NCBI GenBank assembly: GCA_034667225.1
Contig: JAXDKG010000026.1
Location: 207,874-271,873, forward strand
Source: DATMER01 sp034667225
Lineage (GTDB): Bacteria; Acidobacteriota; Thermoanaerobaculia; Multivoradales; UBA5704
Length of the DNA stretch: 64,000 nt
Reading direction: 5' to 3'
The notes below the pieces were generated by a model that was given only the letters and a program-made list of their open reading frames with translations, did no database searches and was not told where the DNA came from. This document shows, one piece after another, positions 1 through 8,607 of this stretch; position 1 is the stretch's first letter; every line of letters begins with the position of its first letter. Both the position numbers and the translations under genes were made by a program.

Positions 1-1
1 G

Positions 2-577
2 GTCGATTTCGGCCGCGAGGTGATCCCGCAGTCGCTCGACAAGTACCGGGTCTATGCCTACCCCTACGAAGGCTACTGGACCGACATCGGCACCATCCCG
101 AGCTTCCATCAGGCCAACCTCGATCTGACGCTGCCGCTGCCGCCGCTCAACCTGTACGACTCCGAGCTGCGGGTCTTCACCCACCCGCGCTTCCTGCCGG
201 GGACCAAGGTGAACCAGTGCTTCATCCAGTGCTCGCTCCTGAGCGAAGGCAGCATCCTGTCAGGCAGCCGGGTGACCGATTCGATCATCGGCATCCGCGC
301 CGTGGTGCGGGAGCACGCCATTGTCGAGCGCTCGGTGATCATGGGGGCGAACATCTGGGAAAGCCTGCCGCAGGGCAGCTCCCAGGTGGGCCTCGGGATT
401 GGACGGGATTGCCACATCCGCAACTCGATCATCGACTTCAACGCCCGCATCGGCGACGGCTGCAAGCTGCTCAACGAGGCCGGCGTCCAGAACTTCGACA
501 ATGAAAACTACTGCATCCGCGATGGGATCATCGTGGTACCCAAGAACGCCATCCTCCCCCCGGGCACGGTAATCTGA
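2..577 (+). CDS. glgC: Glucose-1-phosphate adenylyltransferase, C-terminal part (5' end outside window)
   Basis: This is the 3' part of ADP-glucose pyrophosphorylase, which makes ADP-glucose from glucose-1-phosphate and ATP for glycogen synthesis. The frame is open from base 2 and begins VDFGREVIP, so the gene is cut by the window edge. The segment YPYEGYWTDIGT followed by a left-handed beta-helix region with hexapeptide-like turns (SILSGSRVTDSIIG, NSIIDFNARIGDG) is typical of the GlgC C-terminus. The stop TGA overlaps the ATG of glgA (TGATG), so the two are probably translationally coupled. Family assignment is firm; only the N-terminal catalytic part is missing because of the window. Confidence 0.93.
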   Translation, partial: VDFGREVIPQSLDKYRVYAYPYEGYWTDIGTIPSFHQANLDLTLPLPPLNLYDSELRVFTHPRFLPGTKVNQCFIQCSLLSEGSILSGSRVTDSIIGIRAVVREHAIVERSVIMGANIWESLPQGSSQVGLGIGRDCHIRNSIIDFNARIGDGCKLLNEAGVQNFDNENYCIRDGIIVVPKNAILPPGTVI

Positions 578-2034
578 TGAATATCCTTCAGATTGCGGCG
601 GAGGTCACTCCGTTTGCGAAGACCGGCGGACTCGGCGACGTCGTCGCCGGCCTGTCGCGCTATCTTGGCCGCGAGGGCCGCGAAGGTCACGATGTGCGGA
701 TCTTCCTGCCGTTCTATGGCCAGCTCACGCGCCGGCCCGAGACCTTCGTGCCCGTCGGCTTCCTCCAGGACGTGCCCCTCTGGATCGGCACGCACTACTT
801 CCGCTTTTCCGTCCTGACCTGCAAGCTCCCCGACAGCGAGGTGGATGTCTACTTCATCTCCTGCCCTCAGCTCTTCGGCCAGGAAGGGATCTATCACGGC
901 GACTGGGCAGACGGCCCGCGCTTCGCGGTGCTCACCCGGGCGGCTTTCGAATGCTGCCAGCGGATGGCGTGGGCGCCGGACATCCTCCATTGCCACGACT
1001 GGCACACGGCGCTGGCGCCGATCTATCTCAAGGCCGTCTACGGCTGGGACCGCCTCTTCGACCACACCCGCACCGTGCTGACCATTCACAACATGGCTTT
1101 TCAGGGCCTGCTGCCTGCCAGCGTGCTCGGCGACATCGGGCTGGCGGAGCATGGCTATTGGTTGGACGGTGCCGATTCGGCTGCCGGCCTCTTCAACGTG
1201 CTCAAGACCGGGCTCCTCCACGCCGATGTGATCACGGCGGTGAGCCGGACCTACGCGCAGGAGATCCAGGGTGGAGAGCTCGGCTTCGGCCTGGACTGGC
1301 TGACGAGGGCGCGGGCGGGCCGGCTGATCGGAATCGTGAACGGTATGGATTACGGCGAGTGGGATCCGTCGACCGATCCCCACCTGCCCTATCGCTACTC
1401 CGCGGACGATCTCTCGGGAAAGCGGGAGATGAAACGCGCCCTGCTGCAGGAGACCGGAATCGGCGGGAACGAGAACACTCCCATCATCGGAATCGTCTCG
1501 CGGCTCACCTTTCAGAAAGGTTTCGAGCTGGCGTTCGAGGCGCTGCCCGCCGTCCTGGCCCGCCGCGAGTTCCGGGTGATCGCGCTGGGCAGCGGCGAAT
1601 CGAAATACGAAGACTTCTTCCAGTGGCTGCAATGGCGCTTCGCGGGCCGCGCCTGGTTCTACCGCGGCTTCAACAATCCGCTCGCGCACTGGATCGAGGC
1701 CGGCGCCGACCTCTTCCTGATGCCTTCCTACTACGAGCCCTGCGGCCTGAATCAGATGTACAGCCTGCGCTACGGCACGCCCCCCATCGTGCGCAGGACC
1801 GGCGGCCTGGCCGACACGGTCGAGCCCTTCGATCCCGCGAGCCGCCAGGGCACCGGCTTCGTCTTCGAGCACTACACGGCCGAGGGGTTGCGCTGGGCCC
1901 TCGACACCGCGCTCGACGCCTACCAGGACAAACCCGCCTGGGAGCGCCTGATGCTCAACGGGATGGCGAAGGACTACTCCTGGGACGTGCAGGGCCGGGA
2001 GTACGTGGATCTGTATCGGCGGCTGGCCGGCTGA
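577..2034 (+). CDS. glgA: Glycogen synthase (ADP-glucose type, GT5)
   Basis: A 485-residue glycosyltransferase that extends alpha-1,4-glucan chains from ADP-glucose in the cytoplasm. The N-terminus carries the ADP-glucose binding motif KTGGLGDVV (residues about 15-23), and the C-terminal half carries the GT-B fold nucleotide-sugar signature PSYYEPCGLNQMYSLRYGT plus IVRRTGGLADTV. Length matches GlgA. It starts one base inside the glgC stop, forming a two-gene glycogen operon. The N-terminal region has a short extra REGREGHD stretch before DVRIFLPFYG, probably a small family variation. Confidence is high. Confidence 0.96.
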   Translation: MNILQIAAEVTPFAKTGGLGDVVAGLSRYLGREGREGHDVRIFLPFYGQLTRRPETFVPVGFLQDVPLWIGTHYFRFSVLTCKLPDSEVDVYFISCPQLFGQEGIYHGDWADGPRFAVLTRAAFECCQRMAWAPDILHCHDWHTALAPIYLKAVYGWDRLFDHTRTVLTIHNMAFQGLLPASVLGDIGLAEHGYWLDGADSAAGLFNVLKTGLLHADVITAVSRTYAQEIQGGELGFGLDWLTRARAGRLIGIVNGMDYGEWDPSTDPHLPYRYSADDLSGKREMKRALLQETGIGGNENTPIIGIVSRLTFQKGFELAFEALPAVLARREFRVIALGSGESKYEDFFQWLQWRFAGRAWFYRGFNNPLAHWIEAGADLFLMPSYYEPCGLNQMYSLRYGTPPIVRRTGGLADTVEPFDPASRQGTGFVFEHYTAEGLRWALDTALDAYQDKPAWERLMLNGMAKDYSWDVQGREYVDLYRRLAG

Positions 2035-2129
2035 CATCACACCGAAGGCGTATGATGTTGCGCAGATCCGAGTCTCACAACGGATGCGGGAACCAGCCTG
2101 CCAAGTGGGCGGCGGAGGGGGGAGCCCAC

Positions 2130-3680
2130 ATGAATTCTTCCTATAAAGAGAGCCAGGACGGGCTTTTGATTGACATCCTGGAGAGCATGACCGATGGATT
2201 CATCATGCTCGATAGCGACTGGCGTATCACCTACGTCAACGCCGCTGCCGAGAAGGCCAACGGCATGACCCGGGAGAGCCTCCTTGGGAAAACTCACTGG
2301 GAGGCTTTCCCAGACGTCCTGGGAACCGACTTCGAGCGGGAACCCCGGCGGGCGATGGCCGAGCGCGTGTCCATCCTGGCCGAGAGCTTCTACAAATCCT
2401 ACGGCCGCTGGTACGAGATGGACATCCATCCCCTCGCGCAGGGCGGCTTGGCGTTCTTCGGCAGGGACATCACCGAGCGCAAGCGGGCCGAGGCCGAGCG
2501 CGAGGAGCTTCTCGAGAGAGAGCGCTCGGCCAGGGCGGAGAGCGATCGTGCCGCGCGGCTCAAGGACGACTTCCTCGCCACGCTCTCCCACGAGCTCCGC
2601 ACACCCCTGAATGCCATCATGGGCTGGACGCACCTGATCAAGATGGCGGTCTCCGATCCGGAGAAGGTCCTCCGCGGCGTGGAGATCATCGAACGCAACG
2701 CCAAGGTCCAGGCCCAGCTCGTCGCCGACCTCCTGGACCTCAGCCGCATCATTACAGGCAAGATGCGGCTGAACGTCCAGCGGGTCCATCTTCCTGCGGT
2801 CGTCGAGGCGGCGATCGAAGCCGTGAGGCCGGCGGCGGAGGCGCGGGGCATCCACCTCCATAGCGTGATCGAGCCGATCGCCGAGCGGATCCACGGCGAC
2901 GCGGCGAGGATCCAGCAAATCCTTTGGAACCTCCTTTCCAACGCCGTGAAGTTCACGCCCGAGGGAGGACGGGTGCAGATCGTCCTGGCGCGGGTCAACT
3001 CCCAGGTGGAGATCACGGTGAGCGACACGGGAAAGGGGATTCGCCCCGAGTTCTTGCCGCACGTCTTCGAGCGCTTCCGCCAGGAGGACTCTTCGGCGGC
3101 GCGCGAGCACGGAGGTCTCGGCATCGGTCTGGCTCTGGTCAAGCAGCTCACCGAGCTCCACGGCGGGGAGATCCGCGCGGCGAGCGAAGGCGAAGGGAAA
3201 GGCTCGACCTTCGCCGTGCAGATCCCCTTCGCAATCCTTCATACCAAGGACGAGGAGCCGCGCCAGCATCCACGGGCCTCGGAGCCGACCTCGACGCCGC
3301 CAAGTCAGGATCTGCCCTGGTTGGAAGGGATCAAAGTGCTCGTGGTGGACGACGAGTCAGACGCACTGGAGGTGATTCAGCGCATTCTCGAGGATCGCCG
3401 CGCCGAGGTGGTCACGGCCTGCAGCGCGGAGCAAGCCCTGGCGACCCTGGAACGAGAGTCATTCGACATTCTGCTCTGCGACATCGGAATGCCCGGGTGG
3501 GACGGATACGAGCTCATCTCGGAAATTCGCAAGCGAGGGGTGAGGACTCCCGCGGCCGCTGTGACCGCCTTTGCCCGCGTGGAAGACCGGACCCGGGCGC
3601 TGCTCGCGGGCTACCAGGCCCACGTGACCAAACCGGTGGAGCCCTCCGAGCTTCTGGCCATCGTGGCTTCGCTATCCTGA
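2130..3680 (+). CDS. Hybrid sensor histidine kinase with PAS domain and C-terminal receiver
   Basis: A 516-residue soluble phosphorelay protein with no membrane segment, so it should sense an intracellular signal. Order: PAS (residues about 10-130, ending FFGRDITERKRAE), coiled linker, HisKA with phospho-acceptor H154 in LSHELRTPLNAIMG, HATPase_c (N box NLLSNAVKF, G boxes DTGKGI and GGLGIGLAL), and a receiver domain from about 400 with phospho-Asp D451 (LLCDIGMPGWDG) and the conserved KP near the end. The ATG at 2130 was chosen because a GGAGG-rich stretch precedes it and the PAS starts soon after; an ATG at 2054 would add an unlikely extension. The last 9 bases overlap the opposing permease gene. 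Confidence 0.9.
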   Translation: MNSSYKESQDGLLIDILESMTDGFIMLDSDWRITYVNAAAEKANGMTRESLLGKTHWEAFPDVLGTDFEREPRRAMAERVSILAESFYKSYGRWYEMDIHPLAQGGLAFFGRDITERKRAEAEREELLERERSARAESDRAARLKDDFLATLSHELRTPLNAIMGWTHLIKMAVSDPEKVLRGVEIIERNAKVQAQLVADLLDLSRIITGKMRLNVQRVHLPAVVEAAIEAVRPAAEARGIHLHSVIEPIAERIHGDAARIQQILWNLLSNAVKFTPEGGRVQIVLARVNSQVEITVSDTGKGIRPEFLPHVFERFRQEDSSAAREHGGLGIGLALVKQLTELHGGEIRAASEGEGKGSTFAVQIPFAILHTKDEEPRQHPRASEPTSTPPSQDLPWLEGIKVLVVDDESDALEVIQRILEDRRAEVVTACSAEQALATLERESFDILLCDIGMPGWDGYELISEIRKRGVRTPAAAVTAFARVEDRTRALLAGYQAHVTKPVEPSELLAIVASLS

Positions 3681-4976
3681 AATAAAGGCATCGGCGGGGA
3701 AGAGGAAGCGCCGCAACACGTCTCCGGCCAGCACGACGGCCACACCCAACAGCGCGGGCAAGGGATCGTTGAGCAGGATCAACAAGCCGACCACGAAGCA
3801 TCCGGCCACGAACAGAATCGGCGCCGCCGGGAACCACCAGCGGACGACCGGCGGCCGCAGCCGAAAGAGAGCCGTGGCGGAAAGGCCGAGGAACATGACG
3901 GCGGAAAAGACGATATAGGACAGGATCCGGTCGAAGGCTCCGAGGGTGAGCACCACCAGGGCCAGCCCCGTCTGGAGAAGAATGGCGTGGACCGGCGTGC
4001 CGAAGCGCGGATGCAGGCGGCCGAACGGCGGAAAGAAGGCACCGTCGCGCGCCATCGCGTAGTAGGCGCGCGGAGCAGCCATCGTCAGCGCCAACAGGCC
4101 GCCGAGGACGGAGAGCAGGACGCAGGCAGACAGCACCTTGGCGCCCGCGCTGCCGAACAGCGCGCCGCCGAACTGGGCGATGAAGGCGGTGTTCGAGACG
4201 ATCTCCTCCAAGGGCAGCACGTAGAGGAACGCGAAGCTGATCAGCAGATAGATGCCGGCGACCAGCAGCACGCCGCCGGTGAAGGCACGCGGCAGGTTCT
4301 TTTCAGGGTCGCGGATCTCGCCCGCCAGCTTCCCGGCCTCCCACCAGCCTCCGAAGCTGAAGAACGCGCTCACCACGGCGCCCGCGATGGCAGGAAGAAG
4401 CGGCCCGGAGCCGGCCCGCCTCTCTGCCAGGGGAAGCAGGTTGCCGAGGCTGCCTCCTCCCGCGAGGATCGCCCACCCGACCAGTCCAAGGAGCACGGTG
4501 ATCTTGAGCAGATTGGCCGCGGTCATGAGGCCGCCGCTCAGCCGGGTACCGAGGATGTTCACCACCGCGAGGCACAGCAGGACGGCGGCAGGCAGCCAGG
4601 CCGTCGCCGTCGGCCCCAACGGTTTCAAGGTCTGTACATAGGACATCGCACCCACGGCCAGCGCCGCGGCGAGCCCCGGGTCCATGACGGCCGCGCTCAT
4701 CCAGCCATAGAGGAAGGCAGCGCGCCCTCCATACCCTTCCCGCAGGTAGACGTACTCTCCGCCCGCCTCCGGGAAGCGGACGGCCAGCTCCGTGTAACAC
4801 AGCGCGCCGCAGACCGTCATGCCCGCCATGGCACACCAGACGGCCCCGAGCAGCAGCGGCGAGCCCAGCGCTTTCGCCATCGTGGCCGGGGTGAGAAAGA
4901 TGCCCAGGGCAATGGATTGGCCCGTCACCGCGGCGGTCGCCGCCGCCAGTCCCAACTGTCTGCGTTCCGCCATCAT
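3672..4976 (-). CDS. APC-family amino acid permease
   Basis: A 434-residue integral membrane transporter with about 12 hydrophobic segments. The N-terminus has the APC feature of an unwound first helix (TGQSIALGIFLTP) and the conserved ELAVRFPEAGGEYVYLREGYG loop, as in L-type and other amino acid exchangers. Substrate cannot be read from sequence. Its ATG overlaps the stop of the upstream SnoaL-like gene (TGATG), so the two are likely coupled. It converges on the hybrid kinase with a 9-bp overlap. Confidence 0.87.
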   Translation of the reverse strand: MMAERRQLGLAAATAAVTGQSIALGIFLTPATMAKALGSPLLLGAVWCAMAGMTVCGALCYTELAVRFPEAGGEYVYLREGYGGRAAFLYGWMSAAVMDPGLAAALAVGAMSYVQTLKPLGPTATAWLPAAVLLCLAVVNILGTRLSGGLMTAANLLKITVLLGLVGWAILAGGGSLGNLLPLAERRAGSGPLLPAIAGAVVSAFFSFGGWWEAGKLAGEIRDPEKNLPRAFTGGVLLVAGIYLLISFAFLYVLPLEEIVSNTAFIAQFGGALFGSAGAKVLSACVLLSVLGGLLALTMAAPRAYYAMARDGAFFPPFGRLHPRFGTPVHAILLQTGLALVVLTLGAFDRILSYIVFSAVMFLGLSATALFRLRPPVVRWWFPAAPILFVAGCFVVGLLILLNDPLPALLGVAVVLAGDVLRRFLFPADAFISG

Positions 4977-5359
4977 CAGAACATGGTGTTCTGGTTGGCC
5001 GACTCGGCAGGAATCCGTTGAAGCACGTCCCAGTGCTCGACGATCTTCCCCTGCGGATCGAAGCGGAAAATGTCGATGCCGGCCCAGTCACCATCGTTCG
5101 GCCACTGCTGGTAACAGTGGAGAACCACGTAGTCGCCATCGGCAAGCACCTGCCGGAACTCGACTCGCTTGCCTGGGTACTCGGCGGCCATTCGTTTGAA
5201 GTACTCGATGAAGGCTTGCTTGCCATCCGCGACCATCGGATTGTGCTGAGTGTAGGTGTCTCCTACGTATTTCTCGACGGCCTCGGCGGGCCTGCACTGG
5301 TTGAACATGAGGTCATAGAAGGCCTGCGCGTTCTTCTTGTTACTCTCGAGCTTGTCCAT
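4976..5359 (-). CDS. SnoaL-like / NTF2-fold protein
   Basis: A 127-residue protein of the SnoaL-like nuclear transport factor 2 fold. Visible hallmarks are the helical start (NKKNAQAFYDLMFNQCRPAEAV), the turn YTQHNPMVADGKQAFIEYF, and the strand pattern ending DIFRFDPQGKIVEHWDVLQ. Members include polyketide cyclases and steroid isomerase relatives, but most stand-alone copies have no known role, so no reaction is assigned. The ATG at 5359 is preferred over an upstream start because MDKLESN begins the fold directly. The stop overlaps the start of the permease gene. Confidence 0.8.
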   Translation of the reverse strand: MDKLESNKKNAQAFYDLMFNQCRPAEAVEKYVGDTYTQHNPMVADGKQAFIEYFKRMAAEYPGKRVEFRQVLADGDYVVLHCYQQWPNDGDWAGIDIFRFDPQGKIVEHWDVLQRIPAESANQNTMF

Positions 5360-5369
5360 GGTGTGTATC

Positions 5370-5891
5370 CTAACCCTCCATGTCCAGCCGGGAAAGGAAA
5401 CCATCCAGGTCCTCGACCGACGTCAACCGGAAGACGCGCTTGCCGCGCCTCTCTTCGAGACCCACGAGGGAGCGGACCTCGGGCATCGCCTGGTCGTTCT
5501 CCCAGATCGCCTTGAACAATCCGTGGATCGGAGGCGCCTCCGCGATGCCGGCCGGCGGCTGTGGGAGTCGGCCCGCCGCCCAGAGGATCTGCCGCTCCGC
5601 CGCCAGCCAGTAGTGCATCCACAGGGGCATGTCGATCAAGATGATGTCGGTTGCACGCGCCAGCCGGGAAGCGATCGAATCGTGCATCCCGAGCCCATCG
5701 AGGAGCCACCGCTCCCCTGCGATCAACCGCGAGTGCTCGGCCTGATAGATCTCCGCCGGGACCAACTGCCAGCCCGGCACCCAGAGAAGGCAGTCGAGGT
5801 CGGTGCAAGGAAGATCGAACCTCGCAGCCAACTGGCGGGAGAGGGTGGACTTTCCACCACCGCTATTGCCGATGACGACGACTCGTTCCAT
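5370..5891 (-). CDS. P-loop NTPase of the small kinase / DNA topology modulation (FlaR-like) type
   Basis: A 173-residue protein that opens with a Walker A motif, GNSGGGKSTLSRQLA, at residues 8-22, followed by a substrate-like region DLPCTDLDCLLWVPGW and a helical tail. This pattern is shared by adenylate-kinase-like proteins annotated as topology modulation or FlaR proteins, whose substrate is unknown. The gene ends 10 bases before the start of the SnoaL-like gene on the same strand and follows the quinone oxidoreductase gene by 17 bases, so the run may be one transcript. Kinase-fold assignment is good; function is not. Confidence 0.78.
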   Translation of the reverse strand: MERVVVIGNSGGGKSTLSRQLAARFDLPCTDLDCLLWVPGWQLVPAEIYQAEHSRLIAGERWLLDGLGMHDSIASRLARATDIILIDMPLWMHYWLAAERQILWAAGRLPQPPAGIAEAPPIHGLFKAIWENDQAMPEVRSLVGLEERRGKRVFRLTSVEDLDGFLSRLDMEG

Positions 5892-5908
5892 GGCTCACCC
5901 GGGACCAT

Positions 5909-6892
5909 TCAGGGTATCAGCAGCACCTTTCCGATACTCTGACGGCTCTCCAGGAACGCGTGCGCCCGCGTGCCTTCGGAGAGCGGAAAACGCTGTGAGA
6001 CGCGGACGCGGAGCGAACCGTCGTGCACCCATCCGAAAAGCTCTCCGGCGCGGCGGATGCGTTCGCTCTGGCCGGTGAGGACGTTCCACAGGTCGCCTCC
6101 GGTCAGCGTCTTCGATTCGTCCATGAGCCGCTTCGGATCGACCGGCTTGGGATCGCCTCCAGCCATGCCATAGAACACCACGTGCCCCCCTACCCGTGCC
6201 GCCTGGAGGCTTTCATCCAGCGTGGTCCCGACGGAGTCGTACACGACATTTACGCCGGTTCCGTGCCTAGACCAGGCCCTGGCCGCAGCGACCCAATCGC
6301 CGGCATTGTCGTATGTTTCCGTGGCGCCGGCTTCGCGAGCAGCCGCCCGCTTCTCCTCTGTCGACGCCAGAGCGAAGACGCGCGCGCCCAACTGCCGTGC
6401 GATCTGCACGAGCAACAGACCGACGCCGCCGGCCGCCGCGTGTACGAGAACATCGTCCCCCGCCGCTACCGGATAACTGTCGCGCACGAGGTATTGCGCC
6501 GTGAGCCCTTGCAGCAACAGCGCCGCCGCCGTCTCGAACGGCACGCCATCCGGCAGCGGGATGAGCTTCTCGACCGGAACCGCCACGAGCTCCGCGTTCG
6601 CATAGGGGCTATCCGCAAAGGCGACGCGGTCACCGATCGCAAACGAGTGAACCGGCGTCGCTGAGCCTGCGGCTCCGACGCCCATGACGGTTCCCGCGCC
6701 TTCATACCCGGCGATGTAGGGAGGGCTTCCAGCCAGGTGGTAGGCGCCCCGCCGGCGGTACACGTCGGCAAAGTTGAGCCCGATGGCATGCATACGCACG
6801 AGCGCGTGTCCCGGGAGCAACTCCGGGTCGGGGACTTCTCGGTAGACCAGGACTTCCGGCCCGCCGAACCTGCTGAACGTGAGCGCACGCAT
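5909..6892 (-). CDS. Zinc-independent quinone oxidoreductase (MDR family)
   Basis: A 327-residue NADPH-dependent medium-chain reductase of the quinone oxidoreductase type. It begins MRALTFSRFGGPEVLVYREV, has the GYEGAGTV and IGDRVAF motifs of the GroES-like domain, and a Rossmann motif AAAGGVGLLLVQIARQLGARV. Structural-zinc cysteines of alcohol dehydrogenases are absent. The likely activity is one- or two-electron reduction of quinones or enones. Its first 62 coding bases plus 7 upstream bases are duplicated 1,250 bp upstream (8081-8149), so a rearrangement has taken place at its 5' end. Confidence 0.88.
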   Translation of the reverse strand: MRALTFSRFGGPEVLVYREVPDPELLPGHALVRMHAIGLNFADVYRRRGAYHLAGSPPYIAGYEGAGTVMGVGAAGSATPVHSFAIGDRVAFADSPYANAELVAVPVEKLIPLPDGVPFETAAALLLQGLTAQYLVRDSYPVAAGDDVLVHAAAGGVGLLLVQIARQLGARVFALASTEEKRAAAREAGATETYDNAGDWVAAARAWSRHGTGVNVVYDSVGTTLDESLQAARVGGHVVFYGMAGGDPKPVDPKRLMDESKTLTGGDLWNVLTGQSERIRRAGELFGWVHDGSLRVRVSQRFPLSEGTRAHAFLESRQSIGKVLLIP

Positions 6893-6899
6893 CAGTCAG
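6831..6899. repeat. Direct repeat copy 1 (5' end of quinone oxidoreductase gene)
   Basis: These 69 bases match 8081-8149 at 66 positions, with an exact offset of 1,250 bp and the same orientation. This copy covers the start codon region and first codons of the intact quinone oxidoreductase gene. The repeat brackets the two unknown genes at 6910-8064. Confidence 0.9.
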
Positions 6900-6909
6900 T
6901 CCGCTGCTG

Positions 6910-7392
6910 TCAAGTTCCCGTTACCCCGGCAACCGCGGCAGCTGAAGCCCTCTTCCAGGCCACCAATACCAGCCAGAAGACGAACACCTGGAAAGGAATA
7001 GCCCAATCGGGCGGCAGGTCAATGATGGTTCTCCGAATGAACATACCGGTGGGATGAACACTGCCAACGACTACTTCACCCTGGAAGACAGTGAAGCCTC
7101 TTCCGAAGACGGAGGCGCGTGTCAAAGAATAGCGACGATGATAGAGCTCCAGATCAAACTGGGAACTGAAGGCGCTGGGCTTGATGGCGCGTGCGACAAC
7201 CTGTCCTTCGTACTCCAGCAAATATGCTCCACTCATCAGGCCCTCACGGTAAAGCCGATAGATATGGCTCCCTATCGAGATCGCGCCAGCCACCCTCCAG
7301 CTCGAGGAATCGAGCAATGCGATCTCTTGTCCTTCGGCTTCGATGCTGAACTTCCGGGTGAAGATACCGATCGGCTTGGCTTCAAGTATCAT
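6910..7392 (-). CDS. Unknown protein with C-terminal membrane segment
   Basis: A 160-residue protein I do not recognise. The first 120 residues are rich in short beta strands with repeated basic/aromatic patterns (GSHIYRLYREG, ELYHRRYSLTRASVFGRGF), loosely reminiscent of the LURP/Tubby-like lipid-binding fold, but no motif proves that. Residues about 128-148 (WAIPFQVFVFWLVLVAWK) form one hydrophobic segment, so it may be tail-anchored. It is 27 bases from the gene at 7420-8064, and both lie inside the 1.25-kb segment bracketed by direct repeats, suggesting they were acquired together. Confidence 0.6.
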   Translation of the reverse strand: MILEAKPIGIFTRKFSIEAEGQEIALLDSSSWRVAGAISIGSHIYRLYREGLMSGAYLLEYEGQVVARAIKPSAFSSQFDLELYHRRYSLTRASVFGRGFTVFQGEVVVGSVHPTGMFIRRTIIDLPPDWAIPFQVFVFWLVLVAWKRASAAAVAGVTGT

Positions 7393-7419
7393 CTCTCAAC
7401 TCATTTCCCTGGATAGAGG

Positions 7420-8064
7420 TTAGAGCGCACCGTCAGCACCTTCCGCGCGTTGGCGAGCGCGGGCCTCATAGTCGTCGAAACGCCAACGCTGGTACGCGTA
7501 AAACAGCCATGTAAGTATCAGTGCACCGGCAATTCCCGCAACAGCATCCACCCAGGAGGGCGCGGAGGGGCTTAGAAAACGTATGAGAAGAGCCATGCCC
7601 ACACCGGCCACGACATTGTTGATGACCGCGATCATGCTTGCTGTGGTGCCGAAAAACGCGAGTGCGGAGCCAAACCGCAGTGCGGGCGGTTCCACTTCCG
7701 GCCAGCGGCCATATTTCGACGCGAAGTGGCGCGCCGCCTCGGGGCCGAGAGTGCGATAGCAACCGCGGATGCGAGCGATTCCGGTCAGGTACTGCATGCT
7801 TTCAAGCGCGGTTTCGACCAACCTTACAACGGTGAAGATCCCAAGCAAGAAAATCGCTGGCAGCGAGATGGCGGCGAACGGGACTAGCAGGTCGGTGGAG
7901 CCTGCGACAAATCCCATCGCAACCAGCGAGCTCGAAAGCGCCATGACATAGAGCGTGCTGCGGGCGGAAGCTTCCGAGTATGTGGAATTGTTTGCTGTTT
8001 GCAGCACGAAATGCTCCGTAGTGAGGGCCGAGAGCAAAGCGGTCTGCTCCGCTTGTTCATCCAT
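7420..8064 (-). CDS. Unknown membrane protein with about four transmembrane segments
   Basis: A 214-residue protein with two hydrophobic hairpins: one near residues 35-80 (ALSSSLVAMGFVAGSTD, AAISLPAIFLLGIFTVV) and one near 130-190 (ALAFFGTTASMIAVINNVV, AVAGIAGALILTWLFYAY), ending in a basic tail. The layout, an N-terminal hydrophilic helix, a TM pair, a central soluble part and a second TM pair, is common among uncharacterised accessory-region proteins. Its ATG lies directly beside the stop of a 25-codon relic of the quinone oxidoreductase start. No function assigned. Confidence 0.6.
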   Translation of the reverse strand: MDEQAEQTALLSALTTEHFVLQTANNSTYSEASARSTLYVMALSSSLVAMGFVAGSTDLLVPFAAISLPAIFLLGIFTVVRLVETALESMQYLTGIARIRGCYRTLGPEAARHFASKYGRWPEVEPPALRFGSALAFFGTTASMIAVINNVVAGVGMALLIRFLSPSAPSWVDAVAGIAGALILTWLFYAYQRWRFDDYEARARQRAEGADGAL

Positions 8065-8142
8065 CTATGAGCCCTCCTCGGGGGCTTCGCGGTAGACCAG
8101 GACTTCCGGCCCGCCGAACCTGCTGAACGTGAGTGCACGCAT
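8065..8142 (-). pseudogene. 25-codon relic of the quinone oxidoreductase 5' end
   Basis: An ATG-initiated frame whose first 19 residues are identical to the intact oxidoreductase at 5909-6892 (MRALTFSRFGGPEVLVYRE), then diverges to APEEGS and stops. It ends one base before the ATG of the membrane-protein gene at 8064. It is clearly a duplicated fragment. It could act as a short translated leader for the next gene, but nothing shows that it does. Confidence 0.75.
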
Positions 8143-8149
8143 CAGTCAG
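8081..8149. repeat. Direct repeat copy 2 (truncated oxidoreductase start)
   Basis: Second copy of the 69-bp repeat found at 6831-6899, with three mismatches. It begins 7 bases upstream of the duplicated start codon and ends inside codon 21, where similarity stops abruptly. Confidence 0.9.
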
Positions 8150-8164
8150 CGCCTTGTTGCACGC

Positions 8165-8578
8165 CTACGCCCGTTGCTGGGATTCAGGTTGATGGAGAAG
8201 CATCCAAGACGTCCCGAACTTGTCGCGGAGCATGGCGAATCGATTGGCGAACGGTGTCTGCTCCATCTTCATGAAGATCTCGCCGCCGTCCGTAAGCAGG
8301 GCATACACCCGCTCCGCTTCCGCCTCACTATCCAAGGTGAGCGTAAGATAGGCACTTCGCATAGGCTCGCTCTGCGGAATGTCCGCACCCATGAGTACAG
8401 TCGTGCCGATCTCGATGCGGGCGTGAAGGATCTTTTCCTTCCAGTCGGCCGCCACGTTGGGATTGGGCTGTTCCCCATGTCGGGCCATCCCCGTGATTCT
8501 CCCGCCAAGATGTTGCTCATAGAAGCGGAATGCCTGCTCGCAGCTTCCTCGGTAATTCAGGTAGATATCAAGTCTCAT
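8165..8578 (-). CDS. Glyoxalase-fold (VOC, PhnB-like) protein
   Basis: A 137-residue vicinal-oxygen-chelate protein of the PhnB / YjdN type. It has the family opening DIYLNYRGSCEQAFRFYEQHLGG, a central ILHARIEIGTTVLMGADIP, and the terminal DKFGTSWMLLHQPE, which closely follows the PhnB pattern FGxxW. Stand-alone PhnB-like proteins have no agreed reaction; some relatives bind metal or antibiotics. The ATG at 8578 fits the family start; the reading frame continues upstream in phase into a probable relic. Confidence 0.82.
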   Translation of the reverse strand: MRLDIYLNYRGSCEQAFRFYEQHLGGRITGMARHGEQPNPNVAADWKEKILHARIEIGTTVLMGADIPQSEPMRSAYLTLTLDSEAEAERVYALLTDGGEIFMKMEQTPFANRFAMLRDKFGTSWMLLHQPESQQRA

Positions 8579-8607
8579 GGAGTCACTCCAGTCTAGCAGG
8601 TTGTCGC

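Noticed and set aside
951..2100. Long open frame opposite or shifted to glgA and upstream of the hybrid kinase
   Set aside because: It is a shadow frame of glgA caused by high GC; only the part from 2130 has domain content.
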